From: Monodelphis domestica
Lineage: Eukaryota; Chordata; Mammalia; Didelphimorphia; Didelphidae
Assembly: GCF_027887165.1 (NCBI RefSeq)
Contig: NC_077232.1
Span: forward strand, 16,565,255 to 16,629,254
DNA length: 64,000 nt
Direction of reading: 5' to 3'
The notes below the pieces were generated by a model that was not told the origin of the DNA, ran no database searches, and worked only from the letters and a program-made list of their open reading frames with translations. Both the position numbers and the translations under genes were made by a program. Positions 43,950-54,385 of the stretch are shown here, one piece after another (position 1 is the stretch's first letter; each line of letters begins with the position of its first letter).

Positions 43950-44398
43950 AAAAAACTTCCACTTTAGAATCAATGCTATATATTGGTTTCTGTAGAAATT
44001 AAAATTAATGCATAATAACTATTATATTTTGTAAACTTTTATTAACTTTTATTAATAAAAAACTAAAGCAAAAGAACTGCCTCTCAAAGAGAGAGGAAAA
44101 GGGAGGAGTTGTAGCATTTAAATACAATCACACAAAATGGGAAGATGCAGGAAAAAGGAAAAGGATTCTAGGTAATACAGAAAAGAATTGGGTAATGTAG
44201 AAGGGGTTTTTTTTGAGGTTCAAGAATTTCTAACTATGCATTTCCAAAACAGAAGAGCAGTAAGGGCGAGGCAATAGGGGTTATTAAGTGACTTGCCCAG
44301 GGTCACACAACCAGGAATTGTCTGAAGCTTAATTTGAAACCAGGACTTCCTATCTCCCAGCCTGGCTCTCAATTCACTGAGCCCCCTAGTTGCCCCCA
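43950..44398 (-). repeat. tRNA-headed SINE split by a solo LTR
   Basis: The antisense SINE runs to TATATATTGGTTTC at 43990 and resumes at 44241 with TTTCCAAAACAGAAGAG. Removing the LTR and one TTTC restores the family wording. It ends at the head near 44398. Confidence 0.87.
43991..44240 (-). mobile_element. Solo LTR, family LTR-B, copy 5
   Basis: Exactly 250 bases between perfect TTTC duplications (43987-43990 and 44241-44244), TGTAGAAATT...CTATGCA. On the minus strand it carries GTATTTAAATGC (TATA-like) and TTAATAAAAG (poly-A signal). The site is well defined because the host SINE sequence is known. Confidence 0.9.
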
Positions 44399-44702
44399 TT
44401 CAATTCATTTCTACTAGAAACCCAGTGTGCTATCTATTGCACCACACCATCTTTTAAAGGCTAATAACTAGCAAATAAACTAGGAGAGATGCTAAGTGGC
44501 AAAACAAGGACTCAAACCTAGGTCTTTTGACTACAAACCTATGGTATTTTCCACCAACAGTAGAGCAGCAATTTTGTGGGGTTTGTTTGTTAGAAGAAAG
44601 GAAAGCGATGTGATCTATAAGTTAACTTAGACTACTCAAAAATAGTGCCAAAGAAATAGAAATAGCATTTTGCTGGTGACAGATATGCACAAGAATAATA
44701 GC

Positions 44703-44905
44703 CTGGGGGCAGCTGGGTAGCTCAGTGGATGGAGAGTCAGGCCTAGAGACAGGAGGTCCTGGGTTCAAATCTGGCCTCAGACACTTCCCAGCTGGGTGAC
44801 CCTGGGCAAGTCACTTGACCCCCATTGCCTAGCCCTTACCACTCTTCTGCCTTGGAACCAATATACAGTAGTGATTCCAAGATGGAAGGTAAGGGTTTAA
44901 AAGAA
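44703..44905 (+). repeat. tRNA-headed marsupial SINE
   Basis: Near-consensus sense copy with AAGAAGAAGAA tail, likely one of the younger copies. Confidence 0.96.
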
Positions 44906-45239
44906 GAAGAAGAATAGGCTAAAGGAATGTGGCTAGGTCAGGGAAGAACTTTGCCTTCTTAGTTTTCCTGTTATTCCAGTCCAAATTCATTTGAATATGG
45001 AGCCCAAAAGATATTGATTAAACCAACTAAGGTATATGAATGTAAATACTATTGTCCCAAAGACTTGTGAGAGCCGATCCAGAGTAACATGGGCACAACC
45101 CAGAGAACAAGGCACACAGTAACGACATTTCAAACCCAAACAACTTTGAAAGACTTCCAAGAACTCCAATCAATGCAGTGATCGTTCAGGATTCTCGAAG
45201 ACTGGTGACTCTCTCTCTAGGCTCCCACCTCCTGAAAGT

Positions 45240-45825
45240 CAAGTCAAATGTGCCGGACCCTGCACTGAGCAAGGCCTAACGATACAAAGAAAGACAAAAA
45301 GGCAGTCCCTGCCCTCCAGGAGCTCCCAGCTAATGGAGGAGATGGTACACCAAAACTACGAGAATACAAGACTGACGTGTAACTGGGAGGCAATCTCAGA
45401 GGGAAGATGGGAGACAGTGGGGGAAGAGGTAGGTGTCCTCAAAAGATGGGTTTAAACCAACATTTCATGGAAGCCGAAAGGTGGAAGAGCAGGAAGGGGA
45501 GCATTCCAAAGGCCAACAATGGAATACTGTGTTTGAATCACTGGAAGGAGGCCACTGTCTGTACATCACAGATTACATGGAGAGGAGCAAATGTAAAATG
45601 GCAGGAAAGGGAGGAAGAGGCCAGGCTGTGAGAGACTTTGGAAGCCAAATAGATTTCATATTTGATGCTGGAAGTAACAGGGATTCTGGGGGAGAGGGAG
45701 TATTCAGACCCACTGTGTGACATGGCTGGACCACATAGTTTAAGAAGGTCGCTATGGCCAGAGGAGGTCCTTATGGAATGAGGAGACACATAAGGAAGGG
45801 AGATCATTTAAAAGGCTAGTGAAGG
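45240..45825 (-). repeat. L2/CR1-group LINE, antisense
   Basis: Begins with an antisense L2-like terminus (GATACAAAGAAAGACAAAAA, CAGTCCCTGCCCTCCAGGAG) and continues through upstream text (GGAAGCCAAATAGATTTCAT, GTGACATGGCTGGACC). The plus-strand frames of 74 and 95 residues here are chance frames in the antisense strand. Confidence 0.6.
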
Positions 45826-46030
45826 GGGCATCTGGGAAGCTCAGTGGATTGAGTCAGGCCTAGGGATGGGAAGTCCTAGGTTCAAATCTAGCTTCAGACA
45901 CTTCCCAGCTGGGTGACCCTGGGCAAGTCACTTGACCCCCATTGCCTAGCCCTTGCCACCACTCTTCTGCCTTGGAACCCATACACAGTATTGACTCCAA
46001 GATGGAAGGTAAGGGTTTAAAAAAAAATAA
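45826..46030 (+). repeat. tRNA-headed marsupial SINE
   Basis: Full sense copy with poly-A tail. AAAAGGCTAGT flanks it on both sides (about 45811-45821 and 46030-46040), which is the target duplication. Confidence 0.95.
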
Positions 46031-46129
46031 AAGGCTAGTTATATAGTCTAGGCATGAGGTTGTGTAAGTGTTGCCTAAGTGGAAAGTAGGGGATGAATGA
46101 GGAAGATGTCATGAAGGAATAACAATAAT

Positions 46130-46318
46130 AGAGGCAGCTAGGTAGTTCAGTAGATAGAGTGCTAAGCCTGCAGAGGGGAGGTCCTGGATTCAGATCTAAC
46201 TTCAAACACTGTGTGGCCCTGGAAAAATCACTTAACCCCAATTCAATTGCCTGGCCCTTACCTTTCTTCTATTTTAGGATCATATAGAACCTAAGACAGA
46301 AGGAAAGGGTTTAAAAAA
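46130..46318 (+). repeat. tRNA-headed SINE, diverged
   Basis: GAGGCAGCTAGGTAGTTCAG head, CCTGGATTCAGATC B box, with several losses before GGAAAGGGTTTAAAA. Confidence 0.85.
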
Positions 46319-46324
46319 GAAGAC

Positions 46325-46580
46325 AATAATAATAACAGCCAACATTTATATGACACTTTAAGATTTGGACATGCTTTACACATGCTAATTTAATGGATAC
46401 AACAATCATGTGAGTTATGGAATTATCACTATCCCCATTTTATAGATGAGGGAACTAAGGCAGACATAGATTAAGTAACTAGCCCAAGTTCACACATCTA
46501 GTAAAGTGTCTGAAGAAAAATTCCACGTTAAGAGACATCCTGACTCCAAGTCCTTTAATCTATCCTCTGTACCTCCTGAT
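46325..46580 (-). repeat. MIR-type SINE, antisense
   Basis: CCAACATTTATATGACACTT, CATTTTATAGATGAGGGAAC, CAAGTTCACACATCTAGT. Confidence 0.78.
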
Positions 46581-46744
46581 TTTGCAACAGATTTGAAAGA
46601 TTCAAGATGCAGAATGAGATGTTTTCTTATATGCTTGGCTATGCCTATTTGTTGCTCAGCTTTTGTTTTTGTTTTTTTCTTTATAAATGGTAGGAATGGG
46701 AGAAAAAGAAAATTCATGCTTGTTAATTGTAAAATCATTTTTTA

Positions 46745-47040
46745 AAACTGATTCTTGGGACTATCTAATTATATTTAATTATAAAGACTCAAATGAGCAG
46801 AACCAAGAGAATATGATATATAATGGGATGATTTGTGGATATCCATTTCCAGAGAAAGAATTGATGAATAGAAATCAGCAAGGTATAACTTTTTATATAT
46901 ATATATATGTACATATATATGCACATATATGTGTATGTGTGTGTGTATTTAGTCAAATGATGCCTTCTCTAATAGTGAGAAGAGAAGGAGGGAGGGAATT
47001 ACCTGGGTATTTTAATGCAACAAATTAATGAATAATTTTT
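46745..47040 (+). repeat. L1 3'-UTR relic with (TA/TG)n
   Basis: AATGAGCAGAACCAAGAGAA and GGAGGGAGGGAATTACCTG follow L1 3'-UTR wording. An alternating TA/TG run occupies about 46890-46947. Confidence 0.6.
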
Positions 47041-47091
47041 AATTTAAAAAACTAAATTAGGCTTTAATTTCTACCTAGATTCACCTAATTG

Positions 47092-47300
47092 AGGGGCAGT
47101 TAGATGGCTCCATGGGTAGAGTGCCAGGTCTGGAGTCAGGAAACATCTACCTGAGTTCAACTCTAACTATCTGTGTGACCCTGAGCAAGTCATTAAACCC
47201 TGTTTGCTATGGTTGGAGAAGGAAATGGTAAACCATTCAGCTACTTTTGCCAAGAAAATTCCAAATGAAGAGTCAGGCGTGACTGAACCACAAAATGTTG
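47092..47300 (+). repeat. MAR1-type CORE-SINE
   Basis: GGGGCAGTTAGATGGCTCC head, GGAGAAGGAAATGGTAAACC, GCCAAGAAAATTCCAAATG. Confidence 0.88.
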
Positions 47301-47389
47301 TTCTGTGCTATTCTCTCTTTTTCATAGAAGAGAGGGGGCATTACATTTTAAAAATCAATTTATTAACTGATCCAATTATTTTGAAGAGC

Positions 47390-48095
47390 AATCTGTAATC
47401 ATGCTCAAAAAGTTGTAAAACGGTATACCCTTTGACTGGGTAATACCACTATTGGTTCTGTTTCCCAGGGTGATCAGGGGAAAAGGAAAAGAACCAACAT
47501 GTTTTTTAAAATATTTATAGCAACTCTCTTTGTGGTGCCAAAGAACTGGAAATTGAGGGAATGGTCATCAATTGGGGAATGGCTGAACAATTGTGATGGA
47601 GTACCATTGCAAGGTAAGAAATGATGAACAGATTTCTTCCAAGTCATTGTTTATTAGGGTGCAATAATATTCCTTACAGGAGCAGAACCAGGAAAACATT
47701 GCACACAGAGACTGATACCATAATGGACTTCTCTACTAGCAGCAATGCAATGATTCAGAACAATTCTGAGGGACTTCTGAGAAAGAACACTCACTATCCA
47801 CACCCAGAGAAAGAACCGTGGGAGTAGAAACGCAGAAGAAAAACACCTGCCTGATCACATGAGTCCATCGGGATATGATTGGGGATACAGATGCTAAACA
47901 ATCACCCTAGTGCAAATATCAATAATATGGAAATAGATCTTGATCAATGACACATGTAAAATCCAGTGAAATTGTGTGTTGGCTACGGGAGGGGGGTGGA
48001 GGAGGGGAGAGAAAGAGCATGAATCTTGTAACCATGGAAAAATATTCTAAATTAATTAATTAATTAAACAAAATTTTCAAAAACTTAAAAAAAAG
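47390..48095 (+). repeat. L1 LINE 3' end
   Basis: ORF2 C-terminal text (CTCTCTTTGTGGTGCCAAAG, CATCAATTGGGGAATGGCTG) is followed by the 3' UTR with a G-rich block (GGGAGGGGGGTGGAGG) and TTCTAAATTAATTAATTAA tail. A small deletion separates the ORF2 end from the CCAGGAAAACATTGCAC stretch. Confidence 0.85.
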
Positions 48096-48239
48096 AATAA
48101 AATTACTTTACAGCATTATGCATCAATAATGCAAAAATAATGGTATTCGCAATGTTTCAGGTTACTATCTGTCCGAGAAGGTGTTTCAGTGAATAATTTG
48201 ATGTCTAGGAGACTTAATTCTTTCTGTAATTTTTAATCC

Positions 48240-48370
48240 ATCTGAGTTTCATTTTTATTGATAAGGAAAAGAGAGTGAAATGACCCACCCAAACTCACAC
48301 AACCTACCAGAAAGAGAAGGAGCTGAACAATGACTTCAGTTCAGAACCTTGGTTTCCAACTTCAATGATC
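48240..48370 (-). repeat. MIR-like fragment, antisense
   Basis: TTTTTATTGATAAGGAAAAG and GACCCACCCAAACTCACAC. Confidence 0.5.
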
Positions 48371-48467
48371 TTTCTGATGTCTCACAAAGCTTCGCTTAAA
48401 CAACAACAAAAAAAAAAAACCACATCAGATAAACTAAAAAGACTACTTTATGCAATATCCTCCAGGA

Positions 48468-48540
48468 GCCTGGATAGCTCAGTCGGTAGAGCATCAGACT
48501 TTTAATCTGAGGGTCCAGGGTTCAAGTCCCTGTTCAGGCG
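48468..48540 (+). tRNA. tRNA-Lys (anticodon UUU)
   Basis: This 73-base gene folds into a full cloverleaf. The acceptor stem is GCCTGGA with TTCAGGC, the D arm GCTC...GAGC, the anticodon arm TCAGA-CTTTTAA-TCTGA with anticodon TTT at 48501-48503, the variable loop GGGTC, and the T arm CAGGG-TTCAAGT-CCCTG. Internal Pol III promoter boxes are intact: an A box TAGCTCAGTCGG and a B box GGTTCAAGTCC. A T-run at 48548-48552 can serve as terminator. Compared with the usual mammalian gene as I remember it, the fourth acceptor pair is T:A instead of C:G, and both sides have changed, so pairing is kept. No CCA and no poly-A follow position 73, so it does not look like a retroposed tRNA copy. It decodes AAA and AAG lysine codons. 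Transcription here is likely but not shown. Confidence 0.95.
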
Positions 48541-48547
48541 GAACTCA

Positions 48548-48552
48548 TTTTT
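48548..48552 (+). terminator. Pol III terminator of tRNA-Lys
   Basis: Five T residues begin seven bases after the tRNA's last base, the usual position and length for RNA polymerase III termination. Confidence 0.75.
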
Positions 48553-48945
48553 ATATATAATTCTGTAGGATTTAGAGGAAATTAGTATATAAGTTACCAA
48601 TTAAGAAGAACATAAAAATAAACTACTCTCAGGGAGATCAACAGAAAAAGGCTTCCTGATTGAACCTGCTGAAATCTAGAAAGATGGCTCAGAGTCTTGA
48701 GTTGGATTCCTTTCCAATGGGGCTGTTGTGTAAGAATTCTTTCTACCCTGTGTCCTTATCTCCTCCAGCCAATCCATTGGGCATTATTGAGTATCCACTC
48801 TGCACCAGACTGGCAATAGAAAGACTGTCCAATTTGACAGTCAAGAAAACAATGATAACTTTGAAGAAAACAATTTCAATTGTGTGGTGATATCAGAAGC
48901 TAGATCACAAGTGATTTAGCAGTATGACAGAAGTGGAGCCAATGG

Positions 48946-49134
48946 CAGTGGATTGAGAGTCAGGCCTAGAGATGGAAGGTCCTAGGTTCAAATCTGGCCT
49001 CAGACACTTCCCAGCTGGGTGACCCTGGGCAAGTCACTTGACCCCCATTGCCTAGCCCTTACCACTCTTCTGCCTTGGAGCCAATACACAAGATGGAAGT
49101 TAGGGGTTTATTAAAAAAAGAAGAAGAAGTGGAG
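48946..49134 (+). repeat. tRNA-headed SINE, 5'-truncated, 17-base target duplication
   Basis: The head begins only at CAGTGGATTGAGAGTC. The target AGAAGTGGAGCCAATGG is repeated perfectly at 48929-48945 and 49135-49151, showing that the truncation happened at insertion. Confidence 0.96.
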
Positions 49135-49151
49135 CCAATGGGTTTTTCCCA

Positions 49152-49924
49152 CCTTGGAGTGAGCCTGAGAAGGAGATGAGATATATCTTCTTTGAAAGGA
49201 TTATTGAGTCTAATGAGAGTTGTTTGGAGGAAAGACAGGGAGTTAGGTATGTTTGTAGGCAGAAGGAAAAGAACCTGTAGCTGAAAGAGAGAAGAAAGAA
49301 GGGAGGGAAATGAGAAAAAAAGAAATAAGGGGAAAGAGGATAACTGTGGGGGGCCCGATACCTGCTAGAGGAGGTAGGAGGGGATGGGGATCAGAGTCAG
49401 CCTTGGTAAGAAGGGTTGCCTCCTCCTTAGAGATCTGAGTAAAGGAGAAGAGAATGAAGGTTGACATCAAAGGGTTTTCAAATGTAAAGAAGGAAAACTA
49501 GAAAGCTCCTGGTGACGGATCTCTATTTATTCAGTAAAACAGGAAGTAAGGTTCTCAGCTACCAGGGAGAGATAGTGTGTGAGACATGCAGAGATGAAAA
49601 GGCTTGAAATAAGTCTTCTGGTGAGTGAGATAGAGAATCAGTTAGGGAGGAATAAAAGGATTATCTTGTCATAGTGAGGACCCAGTTGAGATTAGACAAC
49701 ATAGATTTATTGTGTACCCAGTCATCTGGGTTGCCATCATTTTATACAGAAATATGGAAAATTCAGGGAAAATGAATAGGAAGCAGAATGGTTGGTGGAC
49801 GCATAATGGATTAATCCACTTATAACTCATATAAATTCTGAGGATCCTTATCTCAACTCATTCACACTGATGAGTTAGGTCAACAAGAGTATGGCTTTCG
49901 CTCAAAATTCTAAGGGTATGAGAG
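49152..49924. other. No gene recognised
   Basis: Purine-rich sequence that may contain an old LINE relic (similar in style to 45380-45825), but I cannot name it. No supported coding frame. Confidence 0.35.
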
Positions 49925-50102
49925 CGCAAACACATGGCTCAGTGGCTAGGACATCCTGGGTTCGAATTTGACCTCAGATACTTCTTAGCTGTGTGACCCT
50001 GGGCAAGTCACTTAACCCCTTGTGCCTATCCCTTACTACTCTTCTACCTTAGAACCAATATATAGTATTGACTCTAAGATGGAAGGTAAGGGTTTCAAAA
50101 AA
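49925..50102 (+). repeat. tRNA-headed SINE
   Basis: Sense copy with a shortened head (CACATGGCTCAGTGGCTAGG) and an intact 3' part ending GGTAAGGGTTTCAAAAAAA. The words AAAATTCTAAGGGTA flank it. 50103-50740 shows nothing recognisable. Confidence 0.9.
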
Positions 50103-50741
50103 ATTCTAAGGGTACCCACAAAGGGGTCAAGGTATTCTTTTCCAGTGCTATTCTTGGATAAGCCCTCCATATAAAATATGTGTGTACCCTCAAAATAAAA
50201 TGTGGATGGGGAAGGGGGGTAGCAGTCTTTAAATATAGCCAGACCATTTGCAGGTAGCATAGAAAGATAGGTTCTTAGGTCTACATATCTTTTGTGAATA
50301 AGGGGATGACCAAGTCCCCTCGCTTTTACTCTTTGCTGAGAGTAGTAGGGCCATGCCTACACCCCTAAGCATGTAAACTGGGTAGAAAATCAGGCAAAGA
50401 TCCAGCAATCTCTGATCTTTCAGGCTCCAAAAGGGGTTGTGGGTTACAATTTTATCTGTCTTATCACCTCTCAAATATCTCTGATCTAGCAATGTGACTC
50501 TGGGTTCAGAAGGAAAAAACTGAGATTAGGAAGGGAGCAAAGTTGAACCACACAGGAATGATGGCCTCAGAGAGTATTGAGGGATCCAGGCGAAGACAAA
50601 TAGTCGTTTTAGTAGAGTTGAGGCACAGGGAGAGATGAAAAGAGATAAGGTTATTATTATCTGATAAACATTTTGCAGTTTAAGGTTATTGAAGTTAATT
50701 TACCATGTTTACCATTTTGTCAGCTCTTCAATTGTCAGAAT

Positions 50742-50948
50742 TCTTTTTTTTTTAAACCCTTATCTTCTGTCTTGGAGTCAGTACTGTGTATTGGCACCAA
50801 CGCAGAAGAGTGGTAAGGGCTAGGCAATGGGGATTAAGTGACTTGCCCAGGGTCACACAGCTGGGAAGTGTCTGAGGCCAGATTTGAACCTAGGACCTCC
50901 CATCTCTAGGCCTGGCTTTCAATCCACTGAGCCACCCAGCTACCCCCA
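50742..50948 (-). repeat. tRNA-headed marsupial SINE
   Basis: Full antisense copy. The flanking word TGTCAGAATTCTT/ATCAGAATTCTAA shows the target duplication. Confidence 0.95.
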
Positions 50949-50959
50949 ATTATCAGAAT

Positions 50960-51250
50960 TCTAAGAGATATTTAAGACTATCTATCCAGTCCAGCCCTCT
51001 CATTTAGTCAATAGGAACCCAGAGCCTTGGTCACACAGCTAGGGGTAATACATACAGGTAGTGGGTGACAGAAAGGAAATTCAAACTCTAGTCTCTGGCT
51101 CTGAGCCTTGTAGTCTTTAATCAAAACTCTCCTTTTTTCTTTTTAAAGTACTTTAAGGTTTACAAAGCATTTTCCTCACAACAGCCCTATGAGTGAAGTC
51201 ATCTACATCATCATCATTTTAAAGGTGAAGACCCTGAGTTTCAGGGATTG
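50960..51250 (-). repeat. Antisense MIR-like relics
   Basis: CATTTAGTCAATAGGAACCC, TTGGTCACACAGCTAGG, then a second start at TTTACAAAGCATTTTCCTCAC. They lie just downstream of the receptor gene. Confidence 0.6.
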
Positions 51251-51364
51251 GTCCATGATCAGGACACTGATCAATATCACAGACGTGATGATTCTCATTC
51301 CATTCCTCAAACCCTGACATCCCATCTGGCCATTCAGATTCCTTTTCCCAGGGTACGGTATCAG

Positions 51365-52312
51365 TCATTTACACTGTGTCCACAACAACTTCCCCAGCGT
51401 TCTCTGAAGGGCATCTTTCAGTTCCTTGTTCCTCATACTATAGATCAGAGGATTTAAGATTGGAGTGATAAAGGTATAGACCACGGATACCACTCGACCC
51501 AATTCAGGAGAATAGCTGGAGCTTGGAGATAAGTAAATGAAGCTTGTACATCCGTACTGCAGCAGAACCACAGTGATATGGGAGGAGCAGGTGGAGAAGG
51601 CTCGGCGGCGCCCTTCCACTGACTGGATGCGCAAGATGGCTGCCACAATGTAGACATAAGAGATAGAGATGAGCATGAGAGGGATCATCAGAACGATGAA
51701 GCTGATGATGTACAAAGCAGTCTCGTGAGTGTGTGTATCCGTGCAAGCCAGGCGCATGACTGCTGGCATGTCACAGTAGAAGTGGTAAATCTCATTATTA
51801 TGGCAGAACGGGAGCCGGAAAATCAGCGTCGTGAGGGGCAAGGACAGCATGAAACCTAGAACCAGAGATCCCACCATCAACTGGCCACACAAGCGCCAGT
51901 TCATGATGAGGGTGTACCTCAGTGGGTAACAGATGGCTACGAACCGGTCATAGGCCATGACAGCCAACAGCACACAGTCAGCTCCACCCAAGAAGACAAA
52001 GAAGAACATCTGTGTACCACACCCAGGGAGGGAAATTGGGGTTTTCCCCATGGACAAGAGGTTGGCCAAAGCCAATGGTGCAATTGCTGATGTATAAAAA
52101 ATCTCCAAAACTGCCAAATTGGCCAGAAAGAAGTACATAGGAGTATGAAGTGAGTGGTTAGCCTGGACCACTAGACCGATGGTGGCATTGCCACTGAGGC
52201 TCATCAGATACATAGCCAAGAAGGCCATGAAAATCACCATCTGTACCTGAAAATGAGATGAGAATGGGCGAAAGAAGAACCACACCATCTCTGTTTGGTT
52301 TGCCTCTTCCAT
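51365..52312 (-). CDS. OR10V1: Olfactory receptor, OR10V1-like
   Basis: An intact single-exon odorant receptor of 315 residues. The ATG start is at 52312, and the in-frame codon before it is TTG, which is not needed. It has the class A GPCR layout: N-glycosylation site NQT near residue 5, a GN pair in TM1, LHTPMY after TM1, a TM3 cysteine near 98, MAYDRFVAIC at the end of TM3, three extracellular-loop-2 cysteines near 170, 180 and 190, SY in TM5, the AFSTCSSH motif before TM6, and PILNPLIYSMRN in TM7. The FFFRPFS start, the NHSLHTPMYFFLANLAVLEI stretch and the GGADCVLLAVMAYD stretch match human OR10V1 as I remember it. It should sit in the ciliary membrane of olfactory neurons and couple to G-olf. 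The ligand is unknown. No second receptor lies within the window. Confidence 0.95.
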   Translation of the reverse strand: MEEANQTEMVWFFFRPFSSHFQVQMVIFMAFLAMYLMSLSGNATIGLVVQANHSLHTPMYFFLANLAVLEIFYTSAIAPLALANLLSMGKTPISLPGCGTQMFFFVFLGGADCVLLAVMAYDRFVAICYPLRYTLIMNWRLCGQLMVGSLVLGFMLSLPLTTLIFRLPFCHNNEIYHFYCDMPAVMRLACTDTHTHETALYIISFIVLMIPLMLISISYVYIVAAILRIQSVEGRRRAFSTCSSHITVVLLQYGCTSFIYLSPSSSYSPELGRVVSVVYTFITPILNPLIYSMRNKELKDALQRTLGKLLWTQCK

Positions 52313-52345
52313 CAAAACTCATTGGACCTATTAAAAGAAATGAGG
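52313..52345 (-). promoter_or_regulatory. Likely 3' splice site in the receptor 5' UTR
   Basis: Read on the minus strand, CCTCATTTCTTTTAATAG is a pyrimidine-rich tract ending in AG at 52329-52328, 15 bases before the receptor ATG. Olfactory receptor genes commonly join upstream non-coding exons to a coding exon near the ATG, so this is a plausible acceptor. An ATG at 52322 would lie out of frame in the resulting leader, in weak context (C at -3, A at +4). Confidence 0.5.
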
Positions 52346-52464
52346 ATATAAGCATTTCAGAAGAGCCTTGTTGAAGGCAAAATCATTTTATAGAACTGTT
52401 AACCTCCCCACCTTGGTAGAATAACATAACTTTGGTTGGCAGAACTTGGCGTGTAAGACACAGA

Positions 52465-52580
52465 TTGCACAGGAGATAGAAGAATGACCTCAGAGTCAGG
52501 AATACCTGAGGCCAAGGCTTGCCTCTAATATATCTTGGTTGTATGACCCTGGGCAAGTCATTTAAATTCTTCATGCTTCC
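52465..52580 (+). repeat. MIR/MAR-type SINE fragment
   Basis: GACCTCAGAGTCAGGAATAC, GTATGACCCTGGGCAAGTC. Confidence 0.7.
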
Positions 52581-52639
52581 AGACAAATGTCTGAAAATGG
52601 GAATTAGAGATCAGCAGTCAATCTACATTGATACAGCGA

Positions 52640-52975
52640 GTTCTTCGTCAGAAACTCCCTATGCCAGTGAAATTGGGAGGGATCTATTCCCCTCTAAGAT
52701 CACATCTTATTCTGGATACATATATTTGTGTCTTAACCCAGACTAGACTGTAAACTCCCTGAGAGCAAGGACTGACTCATAAACACTCATTCTACTATTC
52801 CCACCTTTCTCTCCCATCTCTATTTGACTTAAACTTTGTATCTCTCTCGGCACACAGCACAGTATTCTTCCTGGTGCTTAATGAAAGTTTGTTGAAAGAA
52901 TAGGAGAATAGATGGATAAATATATGGGTGGATGGATGAGTGGATGGACAAACGAATGAATGAATTTGAAACCCC
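52640..52975 (+). repeat. L2 LINE 3' end with GATG-type tail
   Basis: GACTAGACTGTAAACTCCC, GAGAGCAAGGACTGACTC, CACACAGCACAGTATTC and TTTGTTGAAAGAATAGG are L2 terminal text. A short GATG/GAATGAAT repeat follows at 52910-52970. Confidence 0.75.
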
Positions 52976-53224
52976 CAAATTAATTAAAGTTCAAAATAAA
53001 GGATATCTTGGATTAGTCATGGACACAGACTGGGAAAGTGTGGTGGGATGGATGTCCAGTCTCTCAGATGAGGATATTCCTTCCACAATACTGATTATAA
53101 TCCATCTCGATTGGGCTACAATACTTGAGTATGGGAGTCATATAGTAATATTTCTTGAAACCAAAGAGATATCTGACCTATCTCACTACTTCGTCACCCA
53201 CATCTACTCAATCCCCAACATCCA

Positions 53225-53600
53225 TTGATTCTTTCTTCAAAATGTATCTCTCCTTCCTTTGCATTCTAACCATCGCCACTTAGATTCAACCCTTCATTGC
53301 CTCCTACTATCTTATTGCAACTATGTCCTCACTGGTCTCTGTTTCTGGCCTCTTTCCCTTCCAATTCTTTCTGCACCCTGCTGAAGATTCATCTTCCTTA
53401 AGCACAACTCTCATTATGTTGGGCAGAGCCCAAAGTCTTCTTGCTCCTCCTAACCATCTATAGCTCCCCATTGCCAACAGGATGAAATGTTAACTGCTTT
53501 GTTTGGCTTTCCAGATCATAGTCTGGCATCCCTCTACTAACCCAACAGAATCTCTTCCTGTTTCCTAGTGGAAGTGATTTGTTCCAACAAGCCTGTTCTT
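53225..53600 (+). repeat. L2 LINE, sense
   Basis: CTTCATTGCCTCCTACTATC, CTGCTGAAGATTCATCTTCC, CAACAGGATGAAATGTTAAC and GCTTTCCAGATCATAGTC follow the L2 order. Confidence 0.7.
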
Positions 53601-53639
53601 TTCCCTGAGCCGTGAACATACCAACATAATTATAACTGC

Positions 53640-53905
53640 TGACAGCAATATTGCTCGTTATAATTGACAGATCACTTTACCTGCATCATTTCATTTGAGC
53701 CTTACGGCAACCCTCTGATGTAGGAGCCACAGCTGATGCTCTCCTCATTTTACAACTGAGGAAAAGGAGGCTCAAGTTAAAGAACTTGCCTAAATTCCCA
53801 CAGTAAATAGGTATAAGGCAAGATTCGAATGTAGGTCTCTCCTGACTGAACAACAACAAAAGCTCTCCTGACTCCCAGTCAAGCATTTTTTCCACTGTCC
53901 CCACC
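53640..53905 (-). repeat. MIR-type SINE, antisense
   Basis: CATCATTTCATTTGAGCC, TTTTACAACTGAGGAAAAGG, AATAGGTATAAGGCAAGATTC. Confidence 0.75.
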
Positions 53906-53939
53906 TTCCTCTTGCAACACCCCCAACCTCTATTAAAGC

Positions 53940-54340
53940 AATGCAAATTAAGGACCACAGAACCAGGAAAACACAACATAGTGACTACAGTGATGGAAAT
54001 AATGCTTAGGAAATAACACTAAAAATCAGCCAAATTTGAATAGATTGCAATGAACAGCCTGGATCACTGCGAAATGATGAGGAGAGAAAAGAAGACTATA
54101 GGTAGGGGATGTAAAAGGCTTGTTGATTGGGCTGCTGGGAAGCTTGGCCTCATTTAAATGTGTTTCCTTATGACAAGTAGGGTTTACCAGGGAGGGAGGT
54201 AGATCATGTCAGGAAAAAAAGAACTATGGGAGAGAAACAAAAGACAATAATGAAACTCAGTATTACTAGCAATAATTATATCAAAGGTCTAGGCTCAATG
54301 GATGATTTTCAGGTCCCTGTGTCATAGATCTTACTTATAT
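53940..54340 (+). repeat. Probable old L1 3'-region fragment
   Basis: CACAGAACCAGGAAAACAC followed by GGGAGGGAGGTAGATCATG resembles the start and end of an L1 3' UTR, but the middle does not align by eye. Confidence 0.4.
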
Positions 54341-54385
54341 TATCACTACCTTTAAGCATCTATTAAAAAACTAATGGGGATGGGG

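Noticed and set aside
45407-45807. Overlapping frames of 74-95 residues on both strands
   Set aside because: They lie in antisense LINE text and show no family resemblance.
52158-52355. Minus-strand frame of 65 residues starting upstream of the receptor ATG
   Set aside because: It overlaps the receptor coding region in another frame. It matters only as a possible upstream start codon, not as a gene.
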